NCBI GenBank assembly: GCA_019058315.1
Contig: JAHPZH010000005.1
Location: 186,001 to 250,000 of the forward strand
Direction: 5' to 3'
From: Candidatus Helarchaeota archaeon
GTDB lineage: Archaea > Asgardarchaeota > Lokiarchaeia > Helarchaeales > RDOG01
Length of the DNA stretch: 64,000 nt
The notes beneath the pieces were generated by a model. That model saw only the letters and a program-made list of their open reading frames with translations. It did not search any database and had not been told where the DNA came from. Positions 27,808-37,652 of this stretch are shown piece after piece. A program made the translations under genes and the position numbers. Positions within the stretch are counted from its first letter, which is position 1; each line of letters starts with the position of its first letter.

Positions 27808-29106
27808 TTACTTATTTTTAAATTTAATGACTTTCCTAATTTTCTTTACTTTTTTCTGCAGCCTTCTTTTTTTCTTCATTTCTTCTGCCCAACCCTCTGG
27901 TTTGAGGTATTTTGTATCTAAGCCATGTCCGATCGAAATTATATGGTCCCTTGTGACCTTCTCTATCTTGCTTCTGTGCGTAATATTGAATAATAAACCG
28001 GAAATTGCTTCGTCGAATGAAAGATCCAAATCTTGATAAAACACCCTTGGACCAGCTGGATATTTCCACTCCACGCTTTTCCACTCTCCTTTTTCAGGAT
28101 CATATTCTGGAGGAATACAATCCATGGTCTGTCTAGGTAATGGGACCCCTAATACCTTCAGGCGATAGCTCATATTACGCAAATTGCGATAAAATTCATC
28201 AGGATAGTTTTTCTTTCCAAATTCGATAATATCCTTATTGACGTGCTGCATATATAATTGATTCATGCTAAGCATTCTAGATATACTTTGGCACCATTGT
28301 GCACGTGTTAAAGCGAACATAGTGTTTAACATAGGAGGCCAAGGCTCATAGAGGAATAAGGAATGAGGTAAATTATATTTATTTTGTGCGTTTACTCCAT
28401 CATATGTCTGTCCTATTGCATCCCAATTCGAAAAGCTCTTAGCACCACCAACCATCATAAAAAATAATGCCACTTGATAAGAGGAATCTGCCCATTGGGG
28501 ATTTCTTTCATTCCTTAAATCGAGCATTATATCCCGAACTCTCGATGCTGCCACCGCTAAATCGTTAATTCTTTTAGGAATCTCCTTTAATCTATATCCT
28601 AGCTTCATATGCCTCCTTTCAAGGAATTCATCGTTTGGCATCATAAACCAGTAGTCTACTGGATAGCCCTCCTCCATATGAATATTAAAGGCGAGCTTTA
28701 TCTCTCTAGTAATATCGTTCACGCCGAGAAAACTAATGTCATGCGATGGTCCATATATCATAACCGAGCTGGATGAGTGAAGATCTGCTCTAATAGTAAG
28801 ATTCGGGGGATAACCCCAATATACCATAGTTTCGGACTTTCTCTTGATTTTTCCTTCTTCTAATGCTTTTTCTAGCTCGAACCCATCCTCCATTCGCTGA
28901 TTGAAAAAGCGTGCTTGACTCTCATCAAACCTTTCGGTCACTAACTTAGAATAATCCCTCCAATCTTCGAACTGGAGATCGTATAAGGTTAGTGGAGCTA
29001 ACGGCGTCCACTTTTTAGTATAAACTTCATCGGGGATGGTCTTATACGCTTCGGTAATTGTGCGTTTCGGTTTCAATTCAGAATCTTCAACGGCCTCTAA
29101 TTGCAT
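27808..29106 (-). CDS. DSELKPKRT-family protein, paralogue 2
   Basis: 432 residues. It has all family blocks: LEAVEDSELKPKRT, IRADLHSSSSVMIYGPSHD, HMEEGYPVDYWFM, RRHMKLGYRLKEIP, VRDIMLDLRNERNPQWA, YEPWPPMLNTMFAL, WCQSISRMLSMNQLYMQHV, FDEAISGLLFNITHRSK and a Lys/Arg-rich tail (KKKRRLQKKVKKIRKVIK). The ATG at 29106 has GGAG 8 bases upstream and starts at the same residue as the paralogues; a longer reading from 29127 lacks a ribosome-binding site. It lies 69 bases downstream of paralogue 3, so the two are likely co-transcribed. Function unknown; cytoplasmic. Confidence 0.75.
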   Translation of the reverse strand: MQLEAVEDSELKPKRTITEAYKTIPDEVYTKKWTPLAPLTLYDLQFEDWRDYSKLVTERFDESQARFFNQRMEDGFELEKALEEGKIKRKSETMVYWGYPPNLTIRADLHSSSSVMIYGPSHDISFLGVNDITREIKLAFNIHMEEGYPVDYWFMMPNDEFLERRHMKLGYRLKEIPKRINDLAVAASRVRDIMLDLRNERNPQWADSSYQVALFFMMVGGAKSFSNWDAIGQTYDGVNAQNKYNLPHSLFLYEPWPPMLNTMFALTRAQWCQSISRMLSMNQLYMQHVNKDIIEFGKKNYPDEFYRNLRNMSYRLKVLGVPLPRQTMDCIPPEYDPEKGEWKSVEWKYPAGPRVFYQDLDLSFDEAISGLLFNITHRSKIEKVTRDHIISIGHGLDTKYLKPEGWAEEMKKKRRLQKKVKKIRKVIKFKNK

Positions 29107-29175
29107 TAGCATATCTCCTATATTCATTAAAAGGATGATAATAAAAAATTTTGAAATAGTGATTATTTTACAAAA

Positions 29176-30477
29176 TCATGAAGATTTTTTATATTTTATT
29201 ATTTTCTTTATTTTTTTAACCTTTCTTCGTAATCGCTTTTTTTTCTTTTGTTCTTCTATCCAACCTTCAGGTTTTAGGTATTTTGTATCAAAACCATGAC
29301 CGATAGAAATAATATCATCATGTGTTACTTTCTCTACTTTCGATTTATGCGTAATATTAAAAAGGACACCCGAAATAGCTTCATCAAAGGTTAATCCGAG
29401 ATCTTCATAGAATATTAGGGGCCCCTTTGGATATTTAAAGTCAATTGATTGCCACTCACCAATATTTGGATCATACTTTGGCAATTCACATTCCAAAGTC
29501 TGTTTAGGGAGAGGAACGCCGAGAACTTTTAATTGATAGCTATAATTGAGTAATTGCCGTAAATATTCATCATAATAATGCTTTTTTCCATGTTCTAGTA
29601 CATCCTTGTCCACATGTTGCATATATAACTGGTTCATGCTAAGCATTCGAGATAGAGAAACACACCATTGGTCTCTTTTAAGTGCGAAAAAGGTGTTGAG
29701 CATTGGAGGCCACGGTTCATAGAGGAATAACGAGTGAGGTAATTGATACATGTTCCTCGCATTCACTCCATCATAAATTTGACCGATGGCATCCCAATTT
29801 GAAAATTTCGTGATCCCACCGATCATGATGAAAAATAGAGCGACTTGGTAGCTACTGGCTGCCCATTGCGGATTTCGTTCATTTCTGATATCCATCATAA
29901 TATCTCTAACCCTACTGGCAGCAAGAGCGAGATCATCGAACTTTTGTGGCATTTCCTTTAATTTATAACCTAGCTTCATATGCCTTTTTTCAAGTGCTTC
30001 GTCATCAGGAAGCATTATCCAATAGTCAGTAGGATATCCATCCTCCATATGCAGCGTGAAGCCGAATCTAATCTCTCTGGTAATATCGTTTACTCCTAGA
30101 AATGAGATATCGTGCGATGGACCATAGATCATTACCGAACTTGAGGAATGGAGGTCTGCTCTTATCGTTAAATTAGGTGGATAGCCCCAATAAACCATAG
30201 TTTCAGCCTTACGCTTAATTTTTCCAAGATCCAGGGCTTCATTAAGCGATAAACTGTTTTTCATTCGTTCATCGAATAGCCTGGCTTCATTCTCATCCAT
30301 ACGTTCCGCTGCGAGCACTCTGTAGTCCGACCAATCATAAAACTGTAAATTGTAGAGTACGGTCGGAGAAAGTGGAGCCCACCTTTTGGAATAGACATCT
30401 TCAGGAATACTTTTATATGCTTCAGTATATGTTCGCTTCGGTTTTAACTCCGAATCATCTAAAGCTTCTATTAACAA
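29176..30477 (-). CDS. DSELKPKRT-family protein, paralogue 3
   Basis: 433 residues, very close to paralogue 2 (for example ADLHSSSSVMIYGPSHDISF and the SRMLSMNQLYMQHVDKD block are almost unchanged). The start at TTG 30477 is preferred: GGGG lies 9 bases upstream, and the protein then begins at the family's common N-terminus (LIEALDDSELKPKRT). The basic tail (KKKKRLRRKVKKIKKIIK) is kept. It is the first gene of the two-gene tandem with 27808-29106. About 250 bases of AT-rich DNA separate it from the M28 peptidase gene; I see no shared operator there. Confidence 0.75.
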   Translation of the reverse strand: MLIEALDDSELKPKRTYTEAYKSIPEDVYSKRWAPLSPTVLYNLQFYDWSDYRVLAAERMDENEARLFDERMKNSLSLNEALDLGKIKRKAETMVYWGYPPNLTIRADLHSSSSVMIYGPSHDISFLGVNDITREIRFGFTLHMEDGYPTDYWIMLPDDEALEKRHMKLGYKLKEMPQKFDDLALAASRVRDIMMDIRNERNPQWAASSYQVALFFIMIGGITKFSNWDAIGQIYDGVNARNMYQLPHSLFLYEPWPPMLNTFFALKRDQWCVSLSRMLSMNQLYMQHVDKDVLEHGKKHYYDEYLRQLLNYSYQLKVLGVPLPKQTLECELPKYDPNIGEWQSIDFKYPKGPLIFYEDLGLTFDEAISGVLFNITHKSKVEKVTHDDIISIGHGFDTKYLKPEGWIEEQKKKKRLRRKVKKIKKIIKYKKSS

Positions 30478-30734
30478 ATTCTTTCGCCCCAATTTATTTT
30501 AATATTAATAAAATTTTGAATATTTTACAAATAATAAAATCTAGAATTTAAAATTTTAGTTAGTATTAGGAAATTATAACTTTAAAAAATTGTCCAAATT
30601 GTAACATTAGCTATATCAAATATTAGATATTATTTTTAAAACTCAATTTAAGGTATTTTTGATTATGTAAGAAAAAAAAGCTTTGGATTTGGAACTTTAT
30701 CGAAAATATACTGGAATCAAATATTGATTGATGG

Positions 30735-32294
30735 TTAGAATTCATCTTTTGGTAGTAGCATTAATTTCCCTACAAGATCTGTGATTGCTTTAGCAGTTGA
30801 TCCTAATTTTTCTACATCAATTTTATCCAGAGTGTCTTTAGCAGTAAGTAAATAATAGGGTGATCTAATCCAATGAATTACATTAATCCCACTTTGAGCA
30901 ACCAAATGTCCTGCTTCCCCGATCGGCATCGTCCCGAAAAAATTATCAGGAATGAGGATTAGTTTTTCTAGGGGATGGTCTTGGCACATTTTAATCATAG
31001 TAGAAACCAAAGATATTTTCCTCGAAATAAATATGACACCGATAGCCAGCTCATCTTTTAAACTAAAATCATGTGTAACGGGGTCTTCCGAAACATCTTT
31101 CGCACATAAATGTTCTAAATTAACATCAACAAGGACCTTCTTTAATAAATTATTCCTTTGTTTTCTAGCGAATGTTTCTGCACCAATTCCAGCGTATAAA
31201 TGCCCTGCAGTAATTAGGAATAGGATACTCCTAGGTCTTTCTGAACGTGGAATTTTAGACCAAGCAGCTAGTTGTGCAAGGACCATTGCAACACCCGTGC
31301 CATCTTCAGATGCTCCTTTGAACGCGGAATCGTGATGAGTTGAAATCATAATCATATCATCTGATTTACCAGGAAGTATACCATAAATATTGTGAGCCGT
31401 ACCAGGATTTTGTTCTCCCTCTAGTATTATAGTTCCTGTCGCATTGTCTGATCTCGCTATTTTTCGTAGTTGCATTCCATCATATTTACCAACATAGAGA
31501 CCAGGAATGGGTTTCATTACCCCATCATAAGGTCCCCAATGACTGTTTGTATTTGACGGATGATCCTTTAATATTAAAATTATGCCAACAGCACCATGGT
31601 CAACTGCCTGCCAATATATTGATTCTTTATTAGGTTTAGCACCAATGGACTGTGGTGGAAAATTTAATCGTGCAAAAGTTAGGATGGTTTTTGAATTTTC
31701 ATCAATTTCATTATTAGGATCAGAAACATAATAACTATCAAAAGCTTTGGTTAACATTCCATAAGGAAAGGTTGGAAATTCAATATCTCCAACTACTATT
31801 TTCCCTTTAACATCAATTTTTTCAAATTTTTTTGGTTTACCTTTACCTACATAAACAAGGGGTGCAGTGATGCCTGTAGATCCGGTGAATCCCGAATTTA
31901 GAACATAAAAACAGGGCATTTCGATTTGTTTTTCACCAGTTGAAACAATTAATTTCCAATTGGACGCATTCCAAAGGGTTATTTTTAATGGTTCTTTGGT
32001 TATGTTTTCTAAACCAGCATCATGAAATTTATGTGCAATAAAATCTTCAATTAAATGTGCTTCGGGAGTTCCTATCCGACGATGAGGAGGTTCACAAATT
32101 TTTTGTAAAAGTGAGTTTACCTCTTGTGAATCGGGAGTTGACACGGAATAAGGAAAATCTTGAATATTTTTTATTTTTTCCAGAGCATTTTCCTTCATTT
32201 TTGTAATATATGGAAGGATCTTTTGTAAATGTAATAAAAAATTGTCAATTGTAATGTTAAATTCGGGTGTAGGTTCGAGAGTCTCATTACTCAT
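30735..32294 (-). CDS. M28-family metallopeptidase with PA domain
   Basis: 519 residues. The middle carries a protease-associated insertion (about 150-300), and the C-terminal half the M28 metal site: MISTHHDSAFKGASEDGTGVAMVLAQL, giving His, Asp and the bridging Asp, followed by NLEHLCAKD with a candidate Glu ligand. No signal peptide is visible, so it would be a cytoplasmic aminopeptidase-like enzyme, unlike many secreted M28 peptidases. In the M28 family the catalytic Glu-Glu pair usually precedes the second ligand; here the H-L-Y-A-G-I-G-A-E-T-F segment could supply one. It lies between DSELKPKRT paralogues 3 and 4; any functional link is unproven. Confidence 0.75.
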   Translation of the reverse strand: MSNETLEPTPEFNITIDNFLLHLQKILPYITKMKENALEKIKNIQDFPYSVSTPDSQEVNSLLQKICEPPHRRIGTPEAHLIEDFIAHKFHDAGLENITKEPLKITLWNASNWKLIVSTGEKQIEMPCFYVLNSGFTGSTGITAPLVYVGKGKPKKFEKIDVKGKIVVGDIEFPTFPYGMLTKAFDSYYVSDPNNEIDENSKTILTFARLNFPPQSIGAKPNKESIYWQAVDHGAVGIILILKDHPSNTNSHWGPYDGVMKPIPGLYVGKYDGMQLRKIARSDNATGTIILEGEQNPGTAHNIYGILPGKSDDMIMISTHHDSAFKGASEDGTGVAMVLAQLAAWSKIPRSERPRSILFLITAGHLYAGIGAETFARKQRNNLLKKVLVDVNLEHLCAKDVSEDPVTHDFSLKDELAIGVIFISRKISLVSTMIKMCQDHPLEKLILIPDNFFGTMPIGEAGHLVAQSGINVIHWIRSPYYLLTAKDTLDKIDVEKLGSTAKAITDLVGKLMLLPKDEF

Positions 32295-32494
32295 AATTTT
32301 TTCGCCAAAATTTATATTGATTAGTTATTTCGAATTGTTATTATTAAAAACTATTTATGTTCTTATTTAGATTAAAAAACCATTATATTTTTTACATACC
32401 AAATTTAATTTAATAAATTTACAAAAATATTAAATATTTGATTTTTTGAAGCTTATATGGTAATTATAATATCATTTTATAAGGAGATAGAGTC

Positions 32495-33805
32495 GTGATA
32501 CTAGAACCGTTAGATGATTCTGAATTAAAACCGAAACGGACTATGACTGAAGCGTATAAAAGCATTCCCGATCACATTTATACTAAGAAATGGACCCCTC
32601 TTGCACCTACAGTTCTGTGGAATCTCCAATTTTATGATTGGGGTGAATATGAGGGGTTGGTTTCTGGAAGATATGATGAGCATTTAGCTCGTTTATTTAG
32701 GAAACGCATGGATGACGGAATGGAGTTAGATAGAATGTTAGATGAGGGCGAAATCAAGCGAAAGTCGGAGACCATGGTCTACTGGGGCTATCCTCCCAAC
32801 CTCACTATCCGGGCAGACCTTCATTCATCTAGCTCTGTGATGATATACGGACCATCGCATGATATTTGTTTTTGTGGTATAAATGATATAACCCGTGAAG
32901 TCCGCCTCGCTTATAATATTCACATGGAAGAAGGATATCCCACAGAATTTTGGTTCATGTTCCCTGATGACGAAGCTCTTGATAGGCGTCACATGAAGTT
33001 GGGTTACAAGTTAAGAGAGATGCCTAAGCGATATAATGACCTTCCAATTGCAGCATCGAAGATCCGCGATATAATGATGGATATTCGCAACGAAAGAACT
33101 CCGCAATATGCACTTTCTTCTTTTCAAATCTCCGTATTTTATCTCATGGTCGGAGGTGTTACTAAGTTTTCAAACTGGGATGCACTTGGGCAAATATATG
33201 ATGGAGTCAACGCTAAAAATGTGTATGAACTACCGCATTATATGTTTGGATATGAACCATGGCCCCCAATGCTTAATACTTTCTTCGCACTTGATAGAGA
33301 CCAGTGGTGCATTTCGCTTTCTCGCATGCTTAGCATGAATCAACTTTACATGCAACATGTGGATAAAGAATCGTTGGAGATTATCAAAAAGAACTATCCC
33401 GAGGAATTTAAACGAAATCAACTAACTTACAGCTATCAACTAAAAAAGATTGGAGTACCCCTTCCCCAACAGACGATGAAATGTATTCCACCTAAATTTA
33501 ACCCGACAACTGGCGAATGGGAAAGTTTAGAATTCCAATATCCAGAGGGTTTGCGTATTTTCTACGATGACCCCGCTCTCGATTTAAGTTTTGATGAAGC
33601 GACATCGGGTGTTCTGTTTAATCTAACTCATAAAACAAAGAATTTAGAGAAGGTCACAAAGGATCACGTTATCAGCATTGGACATGGTCTGAACACAAGG
33701 TATCTTAAACCGGAAGGGTGGATTGAAGAAGAGAAGAGAAAGAAAAGACGTCTAAGAAAAGTTAAGAAAGTTAGGAAATTAATAAAGTATAAAAAGACCG
33801 CATAA
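32495..33805 (+). CDS. DSELKPKRT-family protein, paralogue 4
   Basis: 436 residues, starting at GTG 32495 with AAGGAG 8 bases upstream, and so beginning directly at ILEPLDDSELKPKRT. It contains the invariant blocks IRADLHSSSSVMIYGPSHD, NIHMEEGYPTEFWFM, RRHMKLGYKLREMP, IRDIMMDIRNERTPQYA, YEPWPPMLNTFFAL and FDEATSGVLFNLTHKTK, and ends with a basic tail (KRKKRRLRKVKKVRKLIK). The region between the two last blocks carries a two-residue insertion (DPALDLSF). It stands alone on the plus strand. Codon use is more GC-rich than that of neighbouring hypothetical genes. Confidence 0.75.
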   Translation: MILEPLDDSELKPKRTMTEAYKSIPDHIYTKKWTPLAPTVLWNLQFYDWGEYEGLVSGRYDEHLARLFRKRMDDGMELDRMLDEGEIKRKSETMVYWGYPPNLTIRADLHSSSSVMIYGPSHDICFCGINDITREVRLAYNIHMEEGYPTEFWFMFPDDEALDRRHMKLGYKLREMPKRYNDLPIAASKIRDIMMDIRNERTPQYALSSFQISVFYLMVGGVTKFSNWDALGQIYDGVNAKNVYELPHYMFGYEPWPPMLNTFFALDRDQWCISLSRMLSMNQLYMQHVDKESLEIIKKNYPEEFKRNQLTYSYQLKKIGVPLPQQTMKCIPPKFNPTTGEWESLEFQYPEGLRIFYDDPALDLSFDEATSGVLFNLTHKTKNLEKVTKDHVISIGHGLNTRYLKPEGWIEEEKRKKRRLRKVKKVRKLIKYKKTA

Positions 33806-34054
33806 AAATAAGCTCTTTATAAATTTTTTTTGCTATTTCAATAGAATTACAGTGAAAGATTGAAAAACTTATTTATCATAGATATAACCTTTTATCTATC
33901 TTGTTTTTTATACAAAATTAACTCATTCTACTAAAGATTTTAAAAATTAATTTGGTACTGAAATTTATTTCATACAATGATCTTTATTTTTCATATGAGG
34001 TAAAAAAAATTAAAAGTTTATAAAATTAAAAATTCTTGGTAGAGGTGATATTGG

Positions 34055-34336
34055 TTGCCTACTTGTAAAAAATGTGGGAAATTAATTTCAAACGAACAAT
34101 ATCTCGAGTTTGATGGTCTTTGTACTCAATGCAAAAGGCTATCATATTACAAAAAGTTTGAAAGTGGTGAGGGTTTAAAAGGTTTAGGAGTAATTTTTAC
34201 TTGTATGAGTATTGGTTTATGGTCGTATGTGTTTTTACCTGTTGGAAATCCAATTTACATAGCAATACCTATAGCCTTAGCAGTAACCATTATAGGAATA
34301 TTATTTATTTATTTCGGATATAAAAAGAGTAAATAA
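34055..34336 (+). CDS. zinc-ribbon protein with two TM segments
   Basis: 93 residues. An N-terminal Cys4 ribbon (CKKCGKLISNEQYLEFDGLCTQCKR) is followed by two membrane segments (about 48-66 and 70-88) and a short basic tail. GAGGTGAT (34042-34049) lies 5 bases before the TTG start, which decides it. Small ribbon-plus-membrane proteins of this type are common in Asgard and other archaea; function is unknown. Confidence 0.6.
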   Translation: MPTCKKCGKLISNEQYLEFDGLCTQCKRLSYYKKFESGEGLKGLGVIFTCMSIGLWSYVFLPVGNPIYIAIPIALAVTIIGILFIYFGYKKSK

Positions 34337-34546
34337 TAGAGTTTTAGTTTAACCTATAGAATAGACCAACTAAAAATAAACTAGATTAATATGAAAATAA
34401 AATATTCTTTTAGAATTAAACTTATTTTTTATATATCCGGTTAAAAAATCCTAAAAGAGTATTCAAATTTAGAACATACGATTAGAATTTAAACACAACA
34501 ATTTTATTTTCATTTTCTAATACTCTTGAAAGTCTAATTTAACCTT

Positions 34547-35362
34547 CTAAGTCTTTAATCCTTTAAATAATGTATATGTATAAAACCCATGATAATATTT
34601 ATTATTGAGGATATAATCGCTTGAACGTGGATCTCGTATCCTTTCAAATGTTTGCCAATCATTTTTATCAATCTCAGACTCCGCTCCACCCCAAAACATT
34701 TGAAATAAGAATCTTAATGCGTTTTTATCATTTTCGCTAAGCGGAGTGGTAATATCTTCTACATAAGTTTTAGCTTTAACATACTTAAAACCAGCCTTCT
34801 CTAACCAATAGCTTGCATTCAATACGTGGATCATAGGATTCATATTTTTCGTAAACGGTGCTGTTGCAGAAGATGTGTTATTCAGCGTAGCTTCCAGAGT
34901 TGGGTAACCTGCAAGCAATTTTTGTGAGGACCAAAACAAGATAAAAATGGATCCACCCGGCTTAATCACGCGATAATATTCCTTAATAATTGGTAATGGA
35001 TCTTCGGATGGACAACCAAGCTCCTTTGGTCCAGGCCACACTGTATCAGCACTCCACACCCAATCAAAAGAATTATCATTAAATGGAAGTGAATTAATAT
35101 CACCTTCCTCAAATTCCACATTTTTTGTCTTATATTTGTTATTAGCATAAGAGACAAAATCTTTGGATAAATCTAAGCCAATTACATGTCCATTTCTCCC
35201 TACTTCCTTTGAGAGATGCTTTGTAATGGATCCTATTCCGCATCCTGCGTCCAATCCCTTACTTCCCGGTGGAATATCAAGCGATTTTATAATACGGTGC
35301 ATCAAAGGATCTCTAAATGTAGTAAGCATTTCATATGAAGCAATTTCTGTTTCATTTTCCAT
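34547..35362 (-). CDS. SAM-dependent methyltransferase (class I)
   Basis: 271 residues. Motif I reads KGLDAGCGIGSITKHL, followed by the acidic GLDLS at the end of strand 2, EEGDINSLPF (motif II region) and FDWVWSADTVW (motif IV region). This is the Methyltransf_11/UbiE-like architecture. The C-terminal part includes a tyrosine- and phenylalanine-rich segment. The substrate is unknown. It is divergent from the seven-TM/longin gene at 35477 across about 114 bases. Confidence 0.8.
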   Translation of the reverse strand: MENETEIASYEMLTTFRDPLMHRIIKSLDIPPGSKGLDAGCGIGSITKHLSKEVGRNGHVIGLDLSKDFVSYANNKYKTKNVEFEEGDINSLPFNDNSFDWVWSADTVWPGPKELGCPSEDPLPIIKEYYRVIKPGGSIFILFWSSQKLLAGYPTLEATLNNTSSATAPFTKNMNPMIHVLNASYWLEKAGFKYVKAKTYVEDITTPLSENDKNALRFLFQMFWGGAESEIDKNDWQTFERIRDPRSSDYILNNKYYHGFYTYTLFKGLKT

Positions 35363-35476
35363 TTTATCATCATTTAATTATTTGATTACCATGCATTTTT
35401 TTATTTATTTTATCTCCCATTAAATTTAATATATAAAAATGACATTTGAAAATAAAGTAAATTCTTACCAAAAATA

Positions 35477-36619
35477 ATGGTGTTAAAAATAGCTTTTTCT
35501 GTCCCCTCAGAACTTATTCAAATCTATGTTTCACTTGGTTCGATCCCTTTAAATTGGACATTGGCTGTTTTTATTGGAATTATTTCAACCATCTCGATGT
35601 GTATTTCATCTTTAATAAGTTTCTATCAATTATATAAGAATCGATATCGTTTTCTTGTTATCATGACGTTTATGTGGCTTTTAACCGTTGTATGGTGTTT
35701 AAGTCTAACAATGTCATTCCTATTTTTATCGGTTCCATTCTTCATATTAGCAGGCTATTCTCTTGCTTTAATTGGTTTTTTTTTAATTCTTACATATGAT
35801 TTGATTAATGGAGAGTCCATTAACGTAATTAAAATAGTAATTTTAACAATTTTATCAACCTCGGCATTTTTTGTTTCTTTCGATTACAATTCCTTTTATT
35901 TTACCATTTTTCCTAATGGTGACATTGGATTACTTGTGGGAGGAAATATGAGATTAATATTAACTTTATTAACAGCTGTGATAGGTATATTCAGTGCTTA
36001 TTATACACTAAAAATTTATTTAAATGCACCTAAAAAGTTGAAATTTTACTCTCGCCTTATTTTAATAGGTGGAATACTTTTTGGAGTTGTAGCACCCATT
36101 TCTATAGTATTGGGTTTTCATTTAATATTTCCTATGTCCCACCTGCTAATTTTTACAATTGGAACTTCACTTTTTTCAATCTCATTTGCTTTACAACCTC
36201 AATTAGCATTTATTTTGCCATTTAAAGTATTGCGATTAACGGTCATTCACACAAAAACGGGAATTTCACTTTTTTCCAATATTTGGAGTTTAGAGGATGA
36301 CATAATTGATGATAGTCTTTTTTCGGGAATGTTAAATGGTATTAGTTTGTTTTTAAATGAAGCATTAAAAAAAGGTAATCTTCGTGAAATAAATCTAGAA
36401 AATGCAATACTTCTAACAAAAAGAAGTGAAAAAAATCCAGTTGCATGCGTGCTTGTTGCAACTAACTCAACCCATTCACTGAGAACCGCCCTTAATTCTT
36501 TTGCAAACGAATTTTTTAAAAAATACTCGGAATATTTTGATGATGTAATAGATTTAGAAAATTTTAAATCTGCAAATGAATTGGTTGAAAATAAATTCTC
36601 TTTCATTCCTGAATATTAA
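35477..36619 (+). CDS. seven-TM receptor-like protein with C-terminal longin/roadblock-like domain (copy 2)
   Basis: 380 residues. About seven TM segments occupy residues 20-240, then a cytoplasmic longin/roadblock-like domain (about 250-365). The domain aligns well with 25150-26232: FKVLRLTVIHTKTGISLF against FKALRLMVIETKSGLPLF; LFSGMLNGISLFLNEALKKG against LFSGMLQGISIILNESVKKG; and SLRTALNSFANEFFKKYSEYF against SLRQALDAFADKFFKKFSPYF. Both end in F-x-F-I-P-E-Y. The TM part is more divergent, as expected for receptors with different ligands. Longin/roadblock folds contact small GTPases in known systems; a signalling role here is inference. Confidence 0.7.
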   Translation: MVLKIAFSVPSELIQIYVSLGSIPLNWTLAVFIGIISTISMCISSLISFYQLYKNRYRFLVIMTFMWLLTVVWCLSLTMSFLFLSVPFFILAGYSLALIGFFLILTYDLINGESINVIKIVILTILSTSAFFVSFDYNSFYFTIFPNGDIGLLVGGNMRLILTLLTAVIGIFSAYYTLKIYLNAPKKLKFYSRLILIGGILFGVVAPISIVLGFHLIFPMSHLLIFTIGTSLFSISFALQPQLAFILPFKVLRLTVIHTKTGISLFSNIWSLEDDIIDDSLFSGMLNGISLFLNEALKKGNLREINLENAILLTKRSEKNPVACVLVATNSTHSLRTALNSFANEFFKKYSEYFDDVIDLENFKSANELVENKFSFIPEY

Positions 36620-36813
36620 TTAATAATTTATCCTTATTTTGATAAAAATTTGTTTGATAGCTCTTTCATTTTAAAAATTCAAAATCTATATAATTTTTTC
36701 TATCAATCCTTTTGTGTTTCTTATTAAAACTCATTTTATTGAAATAATTTTTTTAAGAGTATTAATCAGATTTTATTTACCAATAAAAGAAGATATTTTT
36801 AAATGGTGATTAA

Positions 36814-37408
36814 ATGGCAAAAGGAACAGTTATAGGTATTATTATAGCATTAATAGCAGGTGCGACTATAGGAGTTTATGTCTCAAACACATATCTAAGT
36901 CAAGCTAAAACAACATATTTTCCTTTGGATATTTTTTCCAAATGAAGAAGGACGAATTGTAAATCAAAATTTTACCACTCTTCGAACTCTAGCAGTTATA
37001 GACGATACCGATAAAAATTATGAGGACATGCCAGATACATCAGTTTCAATTACGACTTCTGGTTCATCATATCTATATATAAGTTTCACTGCACATTCTA
37101 TACTTCATATTGCAAACGGTTATAGTGGAATTGTACAATTTAATATCACTCTTGTATTGAATGATGTTAATTATTTAATTACAGCAGGAGTAGAGTATTA
37201 CAGAGGCAGTTCTGAAACTTATATACTTGAATTTTCAGATTCTATTGCTATGGAATATGTTACTGACACTTTGGCAGCAGGTACGTATACTATCAAGGTA
37301 ATTTGGGCCTCGAAGTATGATTTAGGTTCTGGAATTAATCAATTAATTGTATGTAGTCCAAATGGCAATTATTCTCGCACCTTATTAGTCCAAGAGATTC
37401 ATACCTAA
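36814..37408 (+). pseudogene. secreted/anchored small protein interrupted by a frameshift at a T6 run
   Basis: An ORF from ATG 36814 begins with a signal-anchor segment (VIGIIIALIAGATIGVYV) and stops after 43 codons. A second frame continues IFFPNEEGRIVNQNFTTLRTLAVIDDTD and on through residues typical of an extracellular beta-sandwich (YLITAGVEYYRG, LAAGTYTIKVIW) to the stop at 37408. Removing one T from the T6 run at about 36932-36937 joins the two frames into a 197-residue protein. This is either a real frameshift, programmed slippage or a sequencing error. The gene follows a receptor gene and precedes a seven-TM gene. Confidence 0.6.
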
Positions 37409-37440
37409 TTTTTTATTTTTTATTAAATTACCCTACAAAC

Positions 37441-37449
37441 TTTTTTTTT
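37441..37449 (+). terminator. T9 tract terminator
   Basis: A run of nine T residues 33 bases after the stop of the frameshifted gene, on the coding strand, as expected for archaeal U-tract termination. Confidence 0.4.
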
Positions 37450-37652
37450 ACTGATCAAATAATAGATCATTCTAACCATTAGATACTATTTTTTACTAGG
37501 GAAGTCATTAATTAAAAAGCAATTTAATGTTTCTCATAATTAAACTAAGTTAAAAAAAAAATCTGTTCTTTTCATATTATCAATTGATTTATATATTACC
37601 ATTGATATTACAAAAAGGATTTCTATCGTTTATATAAAAGGAACGAACTAAA

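Noticed and set aside
32422-32440. AT-only palindrome upstream of paralogue 4
   Set aside because: It contains almost only A and T, which gives frequent chance palindromes in this DNA, and it does not match the TTGTAGA operator.
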